A model generated the notes under the pieces. It was not told where the DNA came from and ran no database searches. It saw only the letters and a list, made by a program, of their open reading frames with translations. From positions 434,001 through 498,000 of the forward strand of contig NZ_JBHWAB010000001.1 of assembly GCF_042688525.2 (NCBI RefSeq): DNA of 64,000 bases, in the 5' to 3' direction. The stretch is from Haloimpatiens sp042688525 (GTDB lineage Bacteria > Bacillota > Clostridia > Clostridiales > Clostridiaceae). Of this stretch, positions 1-8,316 are shown piece by piece. Each line of letters begins with the position of its first letter. Position 1 is the stretch's first letter. Both the position numbers and the translations under genes were made by a program.

Positions 1-57
1 TATAACTCCAATTATGATTGAAAAATTAATTAATAACTTTTTTGTAGAATCTTTCAA
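1..57 (-). CDS. 5' end of a gene running off the left edge
   Basis: A minus-strand reading frame opens with TTG at 57-55, eight bases after a good ribosome binding site (GGAGG, complement of 66-70). The visible start reads MKDSTKKLLINFSIIIGVI, a short charged head followed by a hydrophobic stretch, as in a membrane or exported protein. Only 19 codons are inside the window, so the product cannot be named. It is divergent from cdaA, and the roughly 150 bases between them must hold both promoters. Confidence 0.5.
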   Translation of the reverse strand, partial: MKDSTKKLLINFSIIIGVI

Positions 58-215
58 ATAGTATACCTCCTTTAATAATGTTTCTTCTATTTTATATTAT
101 CATAAATAAGATAATATTCTAAGTTTTTAATAATAAATAGTTTATGTTTTTTATACTATAAATAATAATCATAGTGTATAATTGTAAATAAGGATTAGAA
201 TGGAGAGTGAATTCA

Positions 216-1058
216 GTGGGAGAAATTAATCTTATAATAAATACGATAAAAAATATTAATTTATTTTCAATACTAGATATACTTGTAGTAGCATATATTT
301 TTTACAAAATTTATGATTTAATAAAGGAAACAAGAGCTGAACAACTCTTAAAAGGAATAATATTGATTTTTTTATTGATTCCTATTAGTTACATTTTGCA
401 TTTAGATATGCTTTATTGGATTTTAAATAAAACATTGCCAATAGGTGTATTTATTATAGTAATTATATTTCAACCTGAATTAAGAAGAGCCTTAGAGCAT
501 ATTGGAAGAAGCGCATTTGATAAACATATTATAGAAGATGATGAAACTATGGATAAAGTTATTACAGAAATTATAAATGCTGTGGAAAATTTAGCATACA
601 GTAAAACAGGTGCTTTGATAGTTATAGAACAGAGTACTGGATTAGGAGAAATAATTAATTCTGGAATAATATTAGATTCAAGGATAAGTTCAGCAATTTT
701 AGAGAATATATTTGTTGTTAATACTCCATTACATGATGGAGCTACAATAATAAGAAATGATAGAATAATCGCTTCAGCATGCGTTTTGCCATTAACTGAT
801 AATAAGAATTTAAATAAAAAATTAGGAACAAGACATAGAGCAGCTTTAGGAATATCTGAAATCTCAGATGCGTTAGTTATTGTTGTATCTGAAGAAACAG
901 GGGTTATATCCTTAGCTGTAAATGGAAAATTGACTAGAAATTATGATGGAGATAAATTAAAAGATATATTAATTAAAATTATGCAGTACAGAAAACATAA
1001 GAGTATTACCCTTAAAGAGAAGGTGAAGTCATGGATAAAACCAGAAAAAAGGATTTAA
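216..1058 (+). CDS. cdaA: Diadenylate cyclase CdaA (membrane c-di-AMP synthase)
   Basis: CdaA condenses two ATP into cyclic di-AMP, the second messenger for potassium, osmotic and cell-wall homeostasis. The first 90 residues hold three hydrophobic segments, then a short linker and the DAC domain. Both catalytic motifs are visible: DGA at about residues 174-176 and GTRHR at about 204-208. Length (280 aa) fits the family. I chose GTG 216 because the GGAG at 202-205 is well spaced from it; GTG 207 is a longer in-frame option. The gene overlaps cdaR by 28 bases, so the two are probably translated together. In many Firmicutes glmM follows directly; here it lies about 10 kb away. Confidence 0.95.
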   Translation: MGEINLIINTIKNINLFSILDILVVAYIFYKIYDLIKETRAEQLLKGIILIFLLIPISYILHLDMLYWILNKTLPIGVFIIVIIFQPELRRALEHIGRSAFDKHIIEDDETMDKVITEIINAVENLAYSKTGALIVIEQSTGLGEIINSGIILDSRISSAILENIFVVNTPLHDGATIIRNDRIIASACVLPLTDNKNLNKKLGTRHRAALGISEISDALVIVVSEETGVISLAVNGKLTRNYDGDKLKDILIKIMQYRKHKSITLKEKVKSWIKPEKRI

Positions 1059-2272
1059 TAATAAAGATATGTTGTTTAATAGCTGCTTTTGGATTGTGGC
1101 TGTATATTTCTAATGTTGAAAATCCTATAAAGACAACAGTTATAAAAAATGTAAAAGTCTCACTTGTAAATAAAGATGTACTATCTAGACTTAATTTGGT
1201 AGAAGTGCCGAATCAAAATTATACTGTTAATATTACGGTTAAAGGCGCTGCTAATGAAATATATGCATTAAAACAAAATCAGTTTAAGGTAGTAGCTGAT
1301 ATGAATGATTTTGCTTTGAAGAAAGGCAAAATAAGAATTCCAATTGAAATAAAACAGTATCCCCAAAATATTACTATAATAAATCCAGAAAATTTATGGA
1401 TTAAAGTTGAGTTAGATGATTTAGTGGAAAAAAATGTACCTGTAAAAGTTAAAACTGTAGGAGAAACTAAAGAAGGTTTCATTGGTTCTGAAACAGTAGT
1501 TAGTCCTAAAAATATTTTGGTAAGTGGACCAGAAAGATATGTAAATTCTGTAAGTTATGCTAAAGTAGATATAGATTTAAGCAATCAATCACAAAATATA
1601 GAAGGTACTTACTTTGCTAAACCAGTAGATAAGACTGATAGAGTGGTGGAACATGTAAAAGTGGATCCTAAATATGTGAAGGTTAAAATACCAGTATACC
1701 AAACAAAGACTGTATCAGTACATGTTGATACTAATGAAAGTAGGGTTAAAAATATAGTAGTAAAAAGTATATTAATTGAACCTGATAAGATAAAAATTTT
1801 AGGTGATCCAGAGATAGTAAAAGGTATAAGTAAGATATGGACGGAGAAATTAGATTTATCAAATATAACAAGTGGAAATATAGTGGAGATTCCTTTAAAA
1901 ATACCAGAAAATGTTAAGATTGTTAATGAAATAAGCAAAGTAAAAGTCAAAGTGATATTTGGAGAGTATATTAAGAAAAATATATCATTAAATATAAAAA
2001 TAAATAATTTATCAGAAGAATATGAAGCAGTATTAAAATCTGATAAAGTTTCACTAATTGTTTCAGGTGAAAAATCTGAGATGGATAATTTATCAGAGAA
2101 AAATATAGAATGTAATGTGGATTTGAATTTATTAAAAGATGGAAACTACGATGTTCCTGTAAATATAAAATTACCAACAGGAATAAAAATGATATCTAGT
2201 AATCCACAAAAGATTAAGGTAACAATAAAGAAAAAGGAAGTGGAAGAGACTGATGCCAATAAAAATCAATAA
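1031..2272 (+). CDS. cdaR: CdaR / YbbR-domain regulator of CdaA
   Basis: One N-terminal membrane helix (about residues 10-27) is followed by a long extracytoplasmic region of YbbR repeats. These are beta-rich units of about 80 residues with recurring VxVxGxxxxV-type strands, near residues 50-130, 135-220, 225-310 and 315-400. In this family the protein sits outside the membrane and modulates the cyclase CdaA. At 413 aa it has the usual length. The start codon lies inside the end of cdaA, and its own end overlaps the next gene by 20 bases, so all three appear to be one transcript. There is no catalytic motif. Confidence 0.92.
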   Translation: MDKTRKKDLIIKICCLIAAFGLWLYISNVENPIKTTVIKNVKVSLVNKDVLSRLNLVEVPNQNYTVNITVKGAANEIYALKQNQFKVVADMNDFALKKGKIRIPIEIKQYPQNITIINPENLWIKVELDDLVEKNVPVKVKTVGETKEGFIGSETVVSPKNILVSGPERYVNSVSYAKVDIDLSNQSQNIEGTYFAKPVDKTDRVVEHVKVDPKYVKVKIPVYQTKTVSVHVDTNESRVKNIVVKSILIEPDKIKILGDPEIVKGISKIWTEKLDLSNITSGNIVEIPLKIPENVKIVNEISKVKVKVIFGEYIKKNISLNIKINNLSEEYEAVLKSDKVSLIVSGEKSEMDNLSEKNIECNVDLNLLKDGNYDVPVNIKLPTGIKMISSNPQKIKVTIKKKEVEETDANKNQ

Positions 2273-3854
2273 TATAAATTTAGATATAAATGATGATATT
2301 TCACTCTTAAAAAAAAGGGCAGCAAAGAAACTAAAAATAAAAGAGAGTGATATTAAAGAATTCAAAATATTAAGAGAATCTATAGATGCAAGAAGAAAAA
2401 ATACAATAAGATTTAATTATACTGTAGAACTTATTTGTGATGATGAATCTAAAATTGTAGCAAAGGCAAATGATAACAATGTAAGAATTGAAAAAGTAAA
2501 ATATGATGGCGTTTTTGAATACGGAACTAAGAAAATGAGTAACAGACCAATTATCGTTGGAATGGGACCAGCAGGAATGTTTGCTGGTCTTATTATGGCG
2601 GAAAAAGGTTATAAGCCTTTGATTTTAGAAAGAGGTCAAGATGTAGATAACAGGACTAAATCTGTAGAAAAATTTTGGAAAACAGGAGTATTAAATTTAA
2701 ATTCAAATGTACAATTTGGAGAAGGTGGAGCAGGATCTTTTTCAGATGGTAAACTTACTACTAGAATAAAAGATTCTAGATGTGATTATATATTAGAAAA
2801 ATTAGTTAAGTTTGGAGCACCAGAAGAAATTATATATAAGGGTAAACCACATATAGGAACAGATGTTTTAAAGGTGGTAGTAAAAAACATAAGAAAAAGG
2901 ATAATAGAACTTGGTGGAGAAGTTAGATTTAATAGTTTTGTTGAAGATATAATTATAAAAAACGGAAATATAATATCAGTAACAGTAGATAAAGGTGAGA
3001 TACCTTGTGAAAATTTAATATTAGCAATAGGCCATAGTTCCAGAGATACATATGAAATGTTGTGTAATAAAGGTGTTTTTATGACTCCAAAACCTTTTGC
3101 TATAGGAGTAAGAGTAGAACATTTACAACAAATGATAAATGAAAATCAGTATGGAAAATTTGCTAATCACCCAAGACTTAAAGCTGCTGATTACAGACTT
3201 ACTTATACTAGTAAAAACTCAAATAGGTCTGTATATAGCTTTTGTATGTGTCCTGGAGGAGAGGTTGTTGCTGCAGCTTCAGAAAATGAAAGACTTGTTA
3301 CTAATGGAATGAGTTATCATAAAAGGGATAAAACAAATGCAAATGCAGCTATAGTTGTATCTGTAGGAAAGGATGATTTTCAAGGAAGTAGTCCATTGAT
3401 GGGAATGGAATTTCAAAGACATTATGAAAGTTTAGCCTATAAAGTAGGTGGTGGAGGTTATAAAGCACCTATACAATTATTAGGAGATTTTATGAAAGAT
3501 GAAATATCAAAAAAATTTGGTAGTATAAAACCCACTTATAGACCAGGATATAAATTTGTCAATCTTAAAGAATGCTTACCTAGTTATGTTATAGAAACAT
3601 TAAAAGAAGGATTTGTTAATTTTGATAAAAAAATAAGGGGATTTGGATCTAAGGATGCTATTTTGACAGGTATTGAAACTAGAACATCTGCTCCAGTTAG
3701 AATTGAGAGAAATGAAAAGCTTCAAAGTATATCCATAAAAGGATTATATCCAGCTGGTGAAGGAGCAGGTTATGCAGGAGGAATAGTATCAGCAGCAGTA
3801 GATGGACTTAAAGTAGCAGAAAGTATAATGAAAGAATATACACCAAAATATTGA
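2253..3854 (+). CDS. FAD-dependent dehydrogenase, COG2509-type, substrate unknown
   Basis: A 533-residue flavoprotein. The first 90 residues form a small N-terminal domain rich in Lys and Ile. An FAD-binding Rossmann motif follows (VGMGPAGMFAGL at about residues 102-113) with an ERGxDV segment typical of uncharacterised NAD/FAD-utilising dehydrogenases. A GEGGAGSFSDGKL segment and a C-terminal PAGEGAGYAGGIVSAAVDG FAD motif are also present. Its position after cdaA-cdaR recurs in clostridia as far as I recall, but the substrate is unknown. The start codon overlaps the cdaR end, which supports co-transcription. No terminator is obvious before the butyrate operon. Confidence 0.85.
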   Translation: MPIKINNINLDINDDISLLKKRAAKKLKIKESDIKEFKILRESIDARRKNTIRFNYTVELICDDESKIVAKANDNNVRIEKVKYDGVFEYGTKKMSNRPIIVGMGPAGMFAGLIMAEKGYKPLILERGQDVDNRTKSVEKFWKTGVLNLNSNVQFGEGGAGSFSDGKLTTRIKDSRCDYILEKLVKFGAPEEIIYKGKPHIGTDVLKVVVKNIRKRIIELGGEVRFNSFVEDIIIKNGNIISVTVDKGEIPCENLILAIGHSSRDTYEMLCNKGVFMTPKPFAIGVRVEHLQQMINENQYGKFANHPRLKAADYRLTYTSKNSNRSVYSFCMCPGGEVVAAASENERLVTNGMSYHKRDKTNANAAIVVSVGKDDFQGSSPLMGMEFQRHYESLAYKVGGGGYKAPIQLLGDFMKDEISKKFGSIKPTYRPGYKFVNLKECLPSYVIETLKEGFVNFDKKIRGFGSKDAILTGIETRTSAPVRIERNEKLQSISIKGLYPAGEGAGYAGGIVSAAVDGLKVAESIMKEYTPKY

Positions 3855-3874
3855 ATTTTCTGAAAAATAGTGTT

Positions 3875-3902
3875 TTGATTAAAAAATTTGTTAAAATATA
3901 AG
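3875..3902 (+). promoter_or_regulatory. Candidate promoter of the buk-ptb operon
   Basis: TTGATT at 3875-3880 and TATAAG at 3897-3902 are separated by 16 bases, an acceptable sigma-A arrangement. It lies about 90 bases upstream of the buk start. The region is AT-rich, so chance matches are possible, but the adjacent operator-like palindrome supports it. Confidence 0.4.
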
Positions 3903-3908
3903 AGGGGT

Positions 3909-3926
3909 TTGTTAAAATATTAATAA
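3909..3926 (+). promoter_or_regulatory. Probable Rex (redox-sensing repressor) operator
   Basis: TTGTTAAAATATTAATAA matches the clostridial Rex consensus TTGTTAAnnnnTTAACAA at 13 of its 14 fixed positions. A second copy of the left half (tttgttaaaatat) lies at 3887-3899. Rex represses fermentation genes when NADH/NAD+ is low. The site sits just downstream of the candidate -10, where a bound repressor would block transcription of buk and ptb. Confidence 0.6.
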
Positions 3927-3992
3927 TCTTTTTTTAAATATGCTAAAAAATTTAAATATAAGTTTTAATATATTTATATGGAGGATATGCAT

Positions 3993-5087
3993 ATGGAGAA
4001 TAAAAAGTATTTATTGGTTATCAATCCAGGGTCAACATCGACTAAAATAGCTCTTTTTAACAATGAAGATTGTATTTTGACACAAAGTTTATCTCATGAT
4101 TCTCAAGAAATAAAAAAGTTTGAAAAAATATATGATCAAAAGGACATGAGAACAGAGGGAATACTTAATTGGCTAAAAGAAAACAGTGTAGAGTTGAACA
4201 ATTTAATAGGAGTAGTAGCACGTGGAGGATTGTTAAGATCAATGCCAGGGGGAACTTATGAAGTAACAGAAAAAATGCTTCAAGATTTAAAATTAGGAGT
4301 TCAAGGTCAACATGCATCGAATTTAGGGGGAATTATAGCACATGAAATTGCATGTAAATCAGGAACTAAATCATTTATTGTAGATCCTGTAGCTGTAGAT
4401 GAATTTATTGATGAAGCAAGAGTTTCAGGAATACCTGAAATATCAAGAAGATCATTGGTACATGCCTTAAATATTAAAGCAGTTACAAGAAAAGTATGTA
4501 AAAAAATTAATAAGTCATTTGAAGACAGTACATTTGTAGTTTGTCACCTCGGAGGAGGAATATCAATAGCTTCAGTAAAAAATGGCAGAATATTAGATTG
4601 TAATAATGCTAATGAATCAGGTCCTTTTTCACCAGAAAGGGCTGCAGGACTTCCAGTAGGGGATATTGTAAAAATAGCTTTTAGTGGTAAGTATACACAA
4701 AGAGAGTTAAAGAGAAAACTAATTGGTGAAGGTGGATTAGTTGGATATTTAGGTACTAATGATGCTAGAAATGTTGATAAGATGATAGAAAATGGAGATA
4801 AAAGGGCAGAACTTATATTTAGCGCTATGGCTTATCAAATTGCAAAAGAAATAGGTTCTATGGCTGTAGTATTAAATGGAAAGATTGATGCTATTATATT
4901 AACTGGTGGAATAGCATATGATAAAAAAATAACAAACTGGATAAAAGAAAGAGTTGAATTCATTGCTCCGGTTGAGTTAGTGCCTGGTGAAGATGAAATG
5001 TTAGCACTAGCACAAGGAGCGCTAAGAGTTATAAATGGCAAAGAAAAAGCAAAAATATATGAAAATGAGGTGCATATAAATGATTAA
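3993..5087 (+). CDS. buk: Butyrate kinase (first copy)
   Basis: Butyrate kinase makes ATP and acid from acyl-phosphate, the last step of butyrate formation. The product is an ASKHA-fold acetokinase family member: the N-terminal phosphate-1 motif is VINPGSTSTKIALF, followed by VARGGLL and VQGQHASNLGG, then HLGGGIS and the late ILTGGIAY. I chose ATG 3993 because GGAGGA at 3980-3985 is 7 bases upstream; ATG 3978 and 3987 precede it in frame. At about 364 aa it is of normal length. Its stop overlaps the ptb start. A second, clearly paralogous kinase lies after ptb, so one of the two may prefer branched-chain acyl-phosphates. Confidence 0.92.
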   Translation: MENKKYLLVINPGSTSTKIALFNNEDCILTQSLSHDSQEIKKFEKIYDQKDMRTEGILNWLKENSVELNNLIGVVARGGLLRSMPGGTYEVTEKMLQDLKLGVQGQHASNLGGIIAHEIACKSGTKSFIVDPVAVDEFIDEARVSGIPEISRRSLVHALNIKAVTRKVCKKINKSFEDSTFVVCHLGGGISIASVKNGRILDCNNANESGPFSPERAAGLPVGDIVKIAFSGKYTQRELKRKLIGEGGLVGYLGTNDARNVDKMIENGDKRAELIFSAMAYQIAKEIGSMAVVLNGKIDAIILTGGIAYDKKITNWIKERVEFIAPVELVPGEDEMLALAQGALRVINGKEKAKIYENEVHIND

Positions 5088-5991
5088 GAGTTTTTCAGAA
5101 GTTTTACAAAAAGCAAAAGATATAGATACTAAGGTTTTATCAGTAGCAGTAGCTCAGGACAAGCCTGTACTTGAAGCAGTAAAAAATGCAAAAGAAAATG
5201 GAATTGCAGATGCTATACTTGTAGGTAACAAAGAAGAAATATTATCAATTGGATTAAAAATAGGCATGAAGATGGAAGATTACACAATAGTTGATGAAAA
5301 AGATCCAAGAAAAGCAGCATTAAAAGCAGTTGAATTAGTTTCAACTGGTAAAGCAGATATGGTTATGAAAGGACTTATAGATACTGCAAATTTCTTAAGA
5401 GCAGTATTAAATAAACAAGTAGGTCTTAGAACTGGAAAATTAATGTCTCATGTTTCAGTATTTGAAATACCTGGATTTGATAGATTATTATTCTTAACAG
5501 ATGCAGCATTTAATATGTATCCTGAACTTAAAGAAAAAGTTGATATAATAAATAATTCAGTTAAAGTTGCTCATGCTGTTGGTTTAGAGTGTCCAAAAGT
5601 TGCTCCAATATGTGCAGTTGAAGTAGTAAATCCTAATATGCCAGCAACATTAGACGCAGCAACACTTGCTAAAATGAGTGATAGAGGACAAATAAAAGGT
5701 TGCGTAGTAGATGGACCTTTAGCACTTGATAATGCTATATCTGAAGAATCTGCAAAACACAAAAAAGTGACTGGACCAGTAGCAGGAAAAGCTGATATAG
5801 TTGTTCTTCCAAATATTGAAGCAGCAAATGTAATGTATAAAACTTTAACATATACTACAAACTCTAAAAATGGAGGACTTTTAGTTGGAACAGCAGCACC
5901 AGTTGTTTTAACTTCAAGAGCGGACAGTGAAGAGACAAAACTTAATTCAATAGCACTTGCTGCACTTGTAGCTGAACTTCTTCGTAAATAA
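5080..5991 (+). CDS. ptb: Phosphate butyryltransferase
   Basis: Ptb converts butyryl-CoA plus phosphate to butyryl-phosphate and CoA. The 303-residue protein belongs to the phosphate acetyl/butyryltransferase family: DMVMKGLIDTANFLRAVL in the middle and the C-terminal KADIVVLPNIEAANVMYK segment are characteristic, and the length matches Ptb rather than the longer Pta. The start ATG overlaps the end of the first buk, with GAGGTG as binding site, so the two are translationally coupled. The order buk-ptb-buk means this single transferase could feed two kinases. Confidence 0.92.
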   Translation: MIKSFSEVLQKAKDIDTKVLSVAVAQDKPVLEAVKNAKENGIADAILVGNKEEILSIGLKIGMKMEDYTIVDEKDPRKAALKAVELVSTGKADMVMKGLIDTANFLRAVLNKQVGLRTGKLMSHVSVFEIPGFDRLLFLTDAAFNMYPELKEKVDIINNSVKVAHAVGLECPKVAPICAVEVVNPNMPATLDAATLAKMSDRGQIKGCVVDGPLALDNAISEESAKHKKVTGPVAGKADIVVLPNIEAANVMYKTLTYTTNSKNGGLLVGTAAPVVLTSRADSEETKLNSIALAALVAELLRK

Positions 5992-6039
5992 ATTAAATTC
6001 GTAAATAAAGTTTTTATTAAATTATAGGAGGTTTGTAAT

Positions 6040-7107
6040 ATGGCTTTTAAGTTATTAATAATTAATCCAGGTTCTACGTCAACAAAAATAGGTGTATATG
6101 AAGATGAAAAACAAATATTAGAGGAAACATTAAGACATTCAGCAGAAGAAATAGGAAAATATGGTTCAATATTTGAACAATTAGATTTTAGAAAAGAAGT
6201 AATATTAAATGTATTAAAAGAGAAAAATTTTGATATAAAAGATTTAGACGCTATAGTAGGTAGAGGCGGACTTTTAAAACCTATTGAAGGAGGTACATAC
6301 AAAGTTAATTCTTCAATGTTAGAAGATCTAAAAGTAGGTGTTCAAGGACAACACGCATCAAACCTTGGAGGAATATTAGCAAATGAAATTGCTAAACCAC
6401 TTAATATACCAGCATTTATAGTTGACCCTGTTGTTGTAGATGAACTAGAAGATGTTGCTAGAGTATCAGGTATGCCAGAAATAGAAAGAAAGAGTATTTT
6501 CCATGCATTAAATCAAAAAGCAGTTGCAAAAAGATATGCAAAAGAAAACAATAAGAAATACGAAGATGTTAACTTAATAGTTGCTCATATGGGTGGTGGA
6601 GTTTCTGTTGGTGCGCATAAAAATGGAAAAATAGTTGATGTTAACAACGCACTTGATGGTGAAGGTCCATTTTCTCCAGAAAGATCTGGTGGAGTTCCAA
6701 TAGGTGACTTAGTAAAAATGTGTTATAGTGGAAAATACACAATTGAAGAAATTAAGAAGAAAATAAATGGTAAAGGTGGAATAGTGGCATATCTTGGAAC
6801 AAATAATGCCAAAGAAGTTATAGAAAAAGCTGAAGCTGGAGATGAAAAATGCAAATTGATATTTAATGCTATGGCATATCAAGTAGCTAAAGAAATTGGA
6901 AAATGTGCTGCAGTTTTATGTGGTAAAGTAGATGCAATAATATTAACTGGTGGAATAGCTTACAGTAAAGTTATGCAGCAAGCTATAAAAGAAAGAGTAG
7001 AATTTATATCATCAGTAGTTGTATATCCAGGTGAAGATGAACTTCTTGCATTAACACAAGGTGGACTTAGAGTACTAAAAGGAGAAGAAGAAGCAAAAGT
7101 ATATTAA
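6040..7107 (+). CDS. buk: Butyrate kinase (second copy)
   Basis: A 355-residue acetokinase-family protein with the same motif series as the first copy: INPGSTSTKIGVY at the start, VGRGGLL, VQGQHASNLGG, AHMGGGVS, ALDGEGPFSPERSGG and ILTGGIAYSKV. A strong AGGAGG lies 7-12 bases before the ATG, and the gap from ptb is only 48 bases with no terminator, so it belongs to the same operon. Codon choice here and in ptb is smoother and less A/T-extreme than in the first buk, which hints at high expression. Butyrate is the default substrate; isobutyrate or other branched acids are plausible given the VorB-type oxidoreductase downstream. Confidence 0.92.
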   Translation: MAFKLLIINPGSTSTKIGVYEDEKQILEETLRHSAEEIGKYGSIFEQLDFRKEVILNVLKEKNFDIKDLDAIVGRGGLLKPIEGGTYKVNSSMLEDLKVGVQGQHASNLGGILANEIAKPLNIPAFIVDPVVVDELEDVARVSGMPEIERKSIFHALNQKAVAKRYAKENNKKYEDVNLIVAHMGGGVSVGAHKNGKIVDVNNALDGEGPFSPERSGGVPIGDLVKMCYSGKYTIEEIKKKINGKGGIVAYLGTNNAKEVIEKAEAGDEKCKLIFNAMAYQVAKEIGKCAAVLCGKVDAIILTGGIAYSKVMQQAIKERVEFISSVVVYPGEDELLALTQGGLRVLKGEEEAKVY

Positions 7108-7136
7108 AATAAAATATAACTTATGTTGAAAAAAAT

Positions 7137-7182
7137 AGAAAGACTTAGAAATTGGGTATAATTTTTAAGTCTTTCTTATATA
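7137..7182 (+). terminator. Terminator after buk-ptb-buk
   Basis: An 11-bp perfect stem (agaaagactta at 7137-7147 with taagtctttct at 7166-7176) is followed by a T-rich tail. It closes the butyrate operon. Confidence 0.7.
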
Positions 7183-7315
7183 TTTAAAACACAATGTGGT
7201 ATTTAGTGCATTAAATATATTGTAAACGTAATCAAAAAAGTGTAAAGTATTAAGTGTAGAAGATGAAAAATTCAGAAAATATTGAAGAAAATAATTCTTG
7301 CAAAGTGAGCTGGTG

Positions 7316-7984
7316 ATGGAAATGAGTAATATAAAAATTTTTGCAGGTCATTTCGGTAGTGGAAAAACAGAAATAGCTATAAATAAAGCAATAGATTTAG
7401 CAAAGAAAGGAAAGAAAGTTACTATAGTTGACATTGATATAGTTAATCCTTATTTTTGTGTTAGGGGGTTAAAGGATGAGCTAGAGAGCTATGGAATAAA
7501 GGTTATAGCATCTAATCCTGACTATGTAAATGCAGAATTAATGGTGGTTACACCAGAAGTAATGTCCATATTTAGTCAAGATGAAGGAGAAGTTATAATT
7601 GATGTAGGTGGTGACGAACAAGGTGCAGTTGCGTTAGGACAATTCAATAAATATTTCAAAAAAGAAGGATATTCAATGCATTTTGTCGTAAATAATAATA
7701 GACCATTTACAAAAGATGCTAAAGGCACAGAAGAATATATACATTCCATAGAAAGAGCAAGTAGACTTAAAGTTACAGAGTTAGTATCAAATACAAACAT
7801 GTCTTATGAAACTAAAATTGAAGATGTTTTAAAAGGACATAAAGAAGTACATGCATTATCTAAGAAAATAAATATTCCTTATAAATACTTAGTATGTAGG
7901 AGAGATTTAGTAGATAAAATTAAAAGTGAGGTTAGTGTAGATGTTTATGGAATAGACATCTTTATGAAACCACCATGGAGATAG
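7316..7984 (+). CDS. P-loop ATPase, CobQ/MinD-like fold, function unknown
   Basis: A Walker A motif, GHFGSGKTE, lies near the N-terminus, followed by KKVTIVDIDIVNPYF (a MinD/CobQ-like switch region) and IIDVGGDEQGAVAL as Walker B-like segment. Such ATPases are often found beside 2-oxoacid:ferredoxin oxidoreductase genes and may help assemble or activate them, but that role is inference. ATG 7316 is used; ATG 7322 (MSNIKIF) is equally plausible and TTG 7298 would add a few residues. The gene has its own spacing from the buk terminator and is followed after about 100 bases by the oxidoreductase operon. Confidence 0.75.
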   Translation: MEMSNIKIFAGHFGSGKTEIAINKAIDLAKKGKKVTIVDIDIVNPYFCVRGLKDELESYGIKVIASNPDYVNAELMVVTPEVMSIFSQDEGEVIIDVGGDEQGAVALGQFNKYFKKEGYSMHFVVNNNRPFTKDAKGTEEYIHSIERASRLKVTELVSNTNMSYETKIEDVLKGHKEVHALSKKINIPYKYLVCRRDLVDKIKSEVSVDVYGIDIFMKPPWR

Positions 7985-8088
7985 TAAGAAAATTTTTTTT
8001 AAAATAAAAATTCAGAAAGTTCATAGTATTACCATTATTAAAAATGTTGTCTATGAATTTTCAATAAAAAAATAAGGAGGTAAAATTT

Positions 8089-8298
8089 ATGCCAAAGGTA
8101 ACTTTTAGAGAAGATAGATGTAAAGGCTGTGGTCACTGTGTTGAAGCTTGCCCAAAGGGAATAATTAGTTTTTCAGACAAATTAAATATAAAAGGATATC
8201 ATCCAGCTATTGTTACAGAAGAAAAAATGAAAGAGTGCATAGGATGTGCATCCTGTGCAAGAATGTGTCCTGATTGTGTAATAACAGTAGAAAAATAA
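8089..8298 (+). CDS. 2-oxoacid:ferredoxin oxidoreductase, ferredoxin-like delta subunit
   Basis: A 69-residue protein with two 4Fe-4S binding motifs: CKGCGHCVEACPKG at about residues 11-24 and CIGCASCARMCPDC in the second half. It passes electrons from the catalytic subunits to free ferredoxin. A strong AGGAGG precedes the ATG, and the alpha subunit gene begins 18 bases after its stop. The delta-alpha-beta-gamma order is typical of four-subunit 2-oxoacid oxidoreductases of the VOR/KOR class. Confidence 0.92.
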   Translation: MPKVTFREDRCKGCGHCVEACPKGIISFSDKLNIKGYHPAIVTEEKMKECIGCASCARMCPDCVITVEK

Positions 8299-8316
8299 TG
8301 ATAAGGGGGTAAAACA

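Noticed and set aside
5571..6302. A 243-codon open frame on the minus strand across ptb and the second buk
   Set aside because: It is the mirror of two well-supported genes, has no binding site and its composition is that of an antisense shadow.
7985..8088. A terminator or attenuator before the oxidoreductase genes
   Set aside because: The gttcatag/ctatgaa hairpin is short and has no T run, so it is too weak to annotate.
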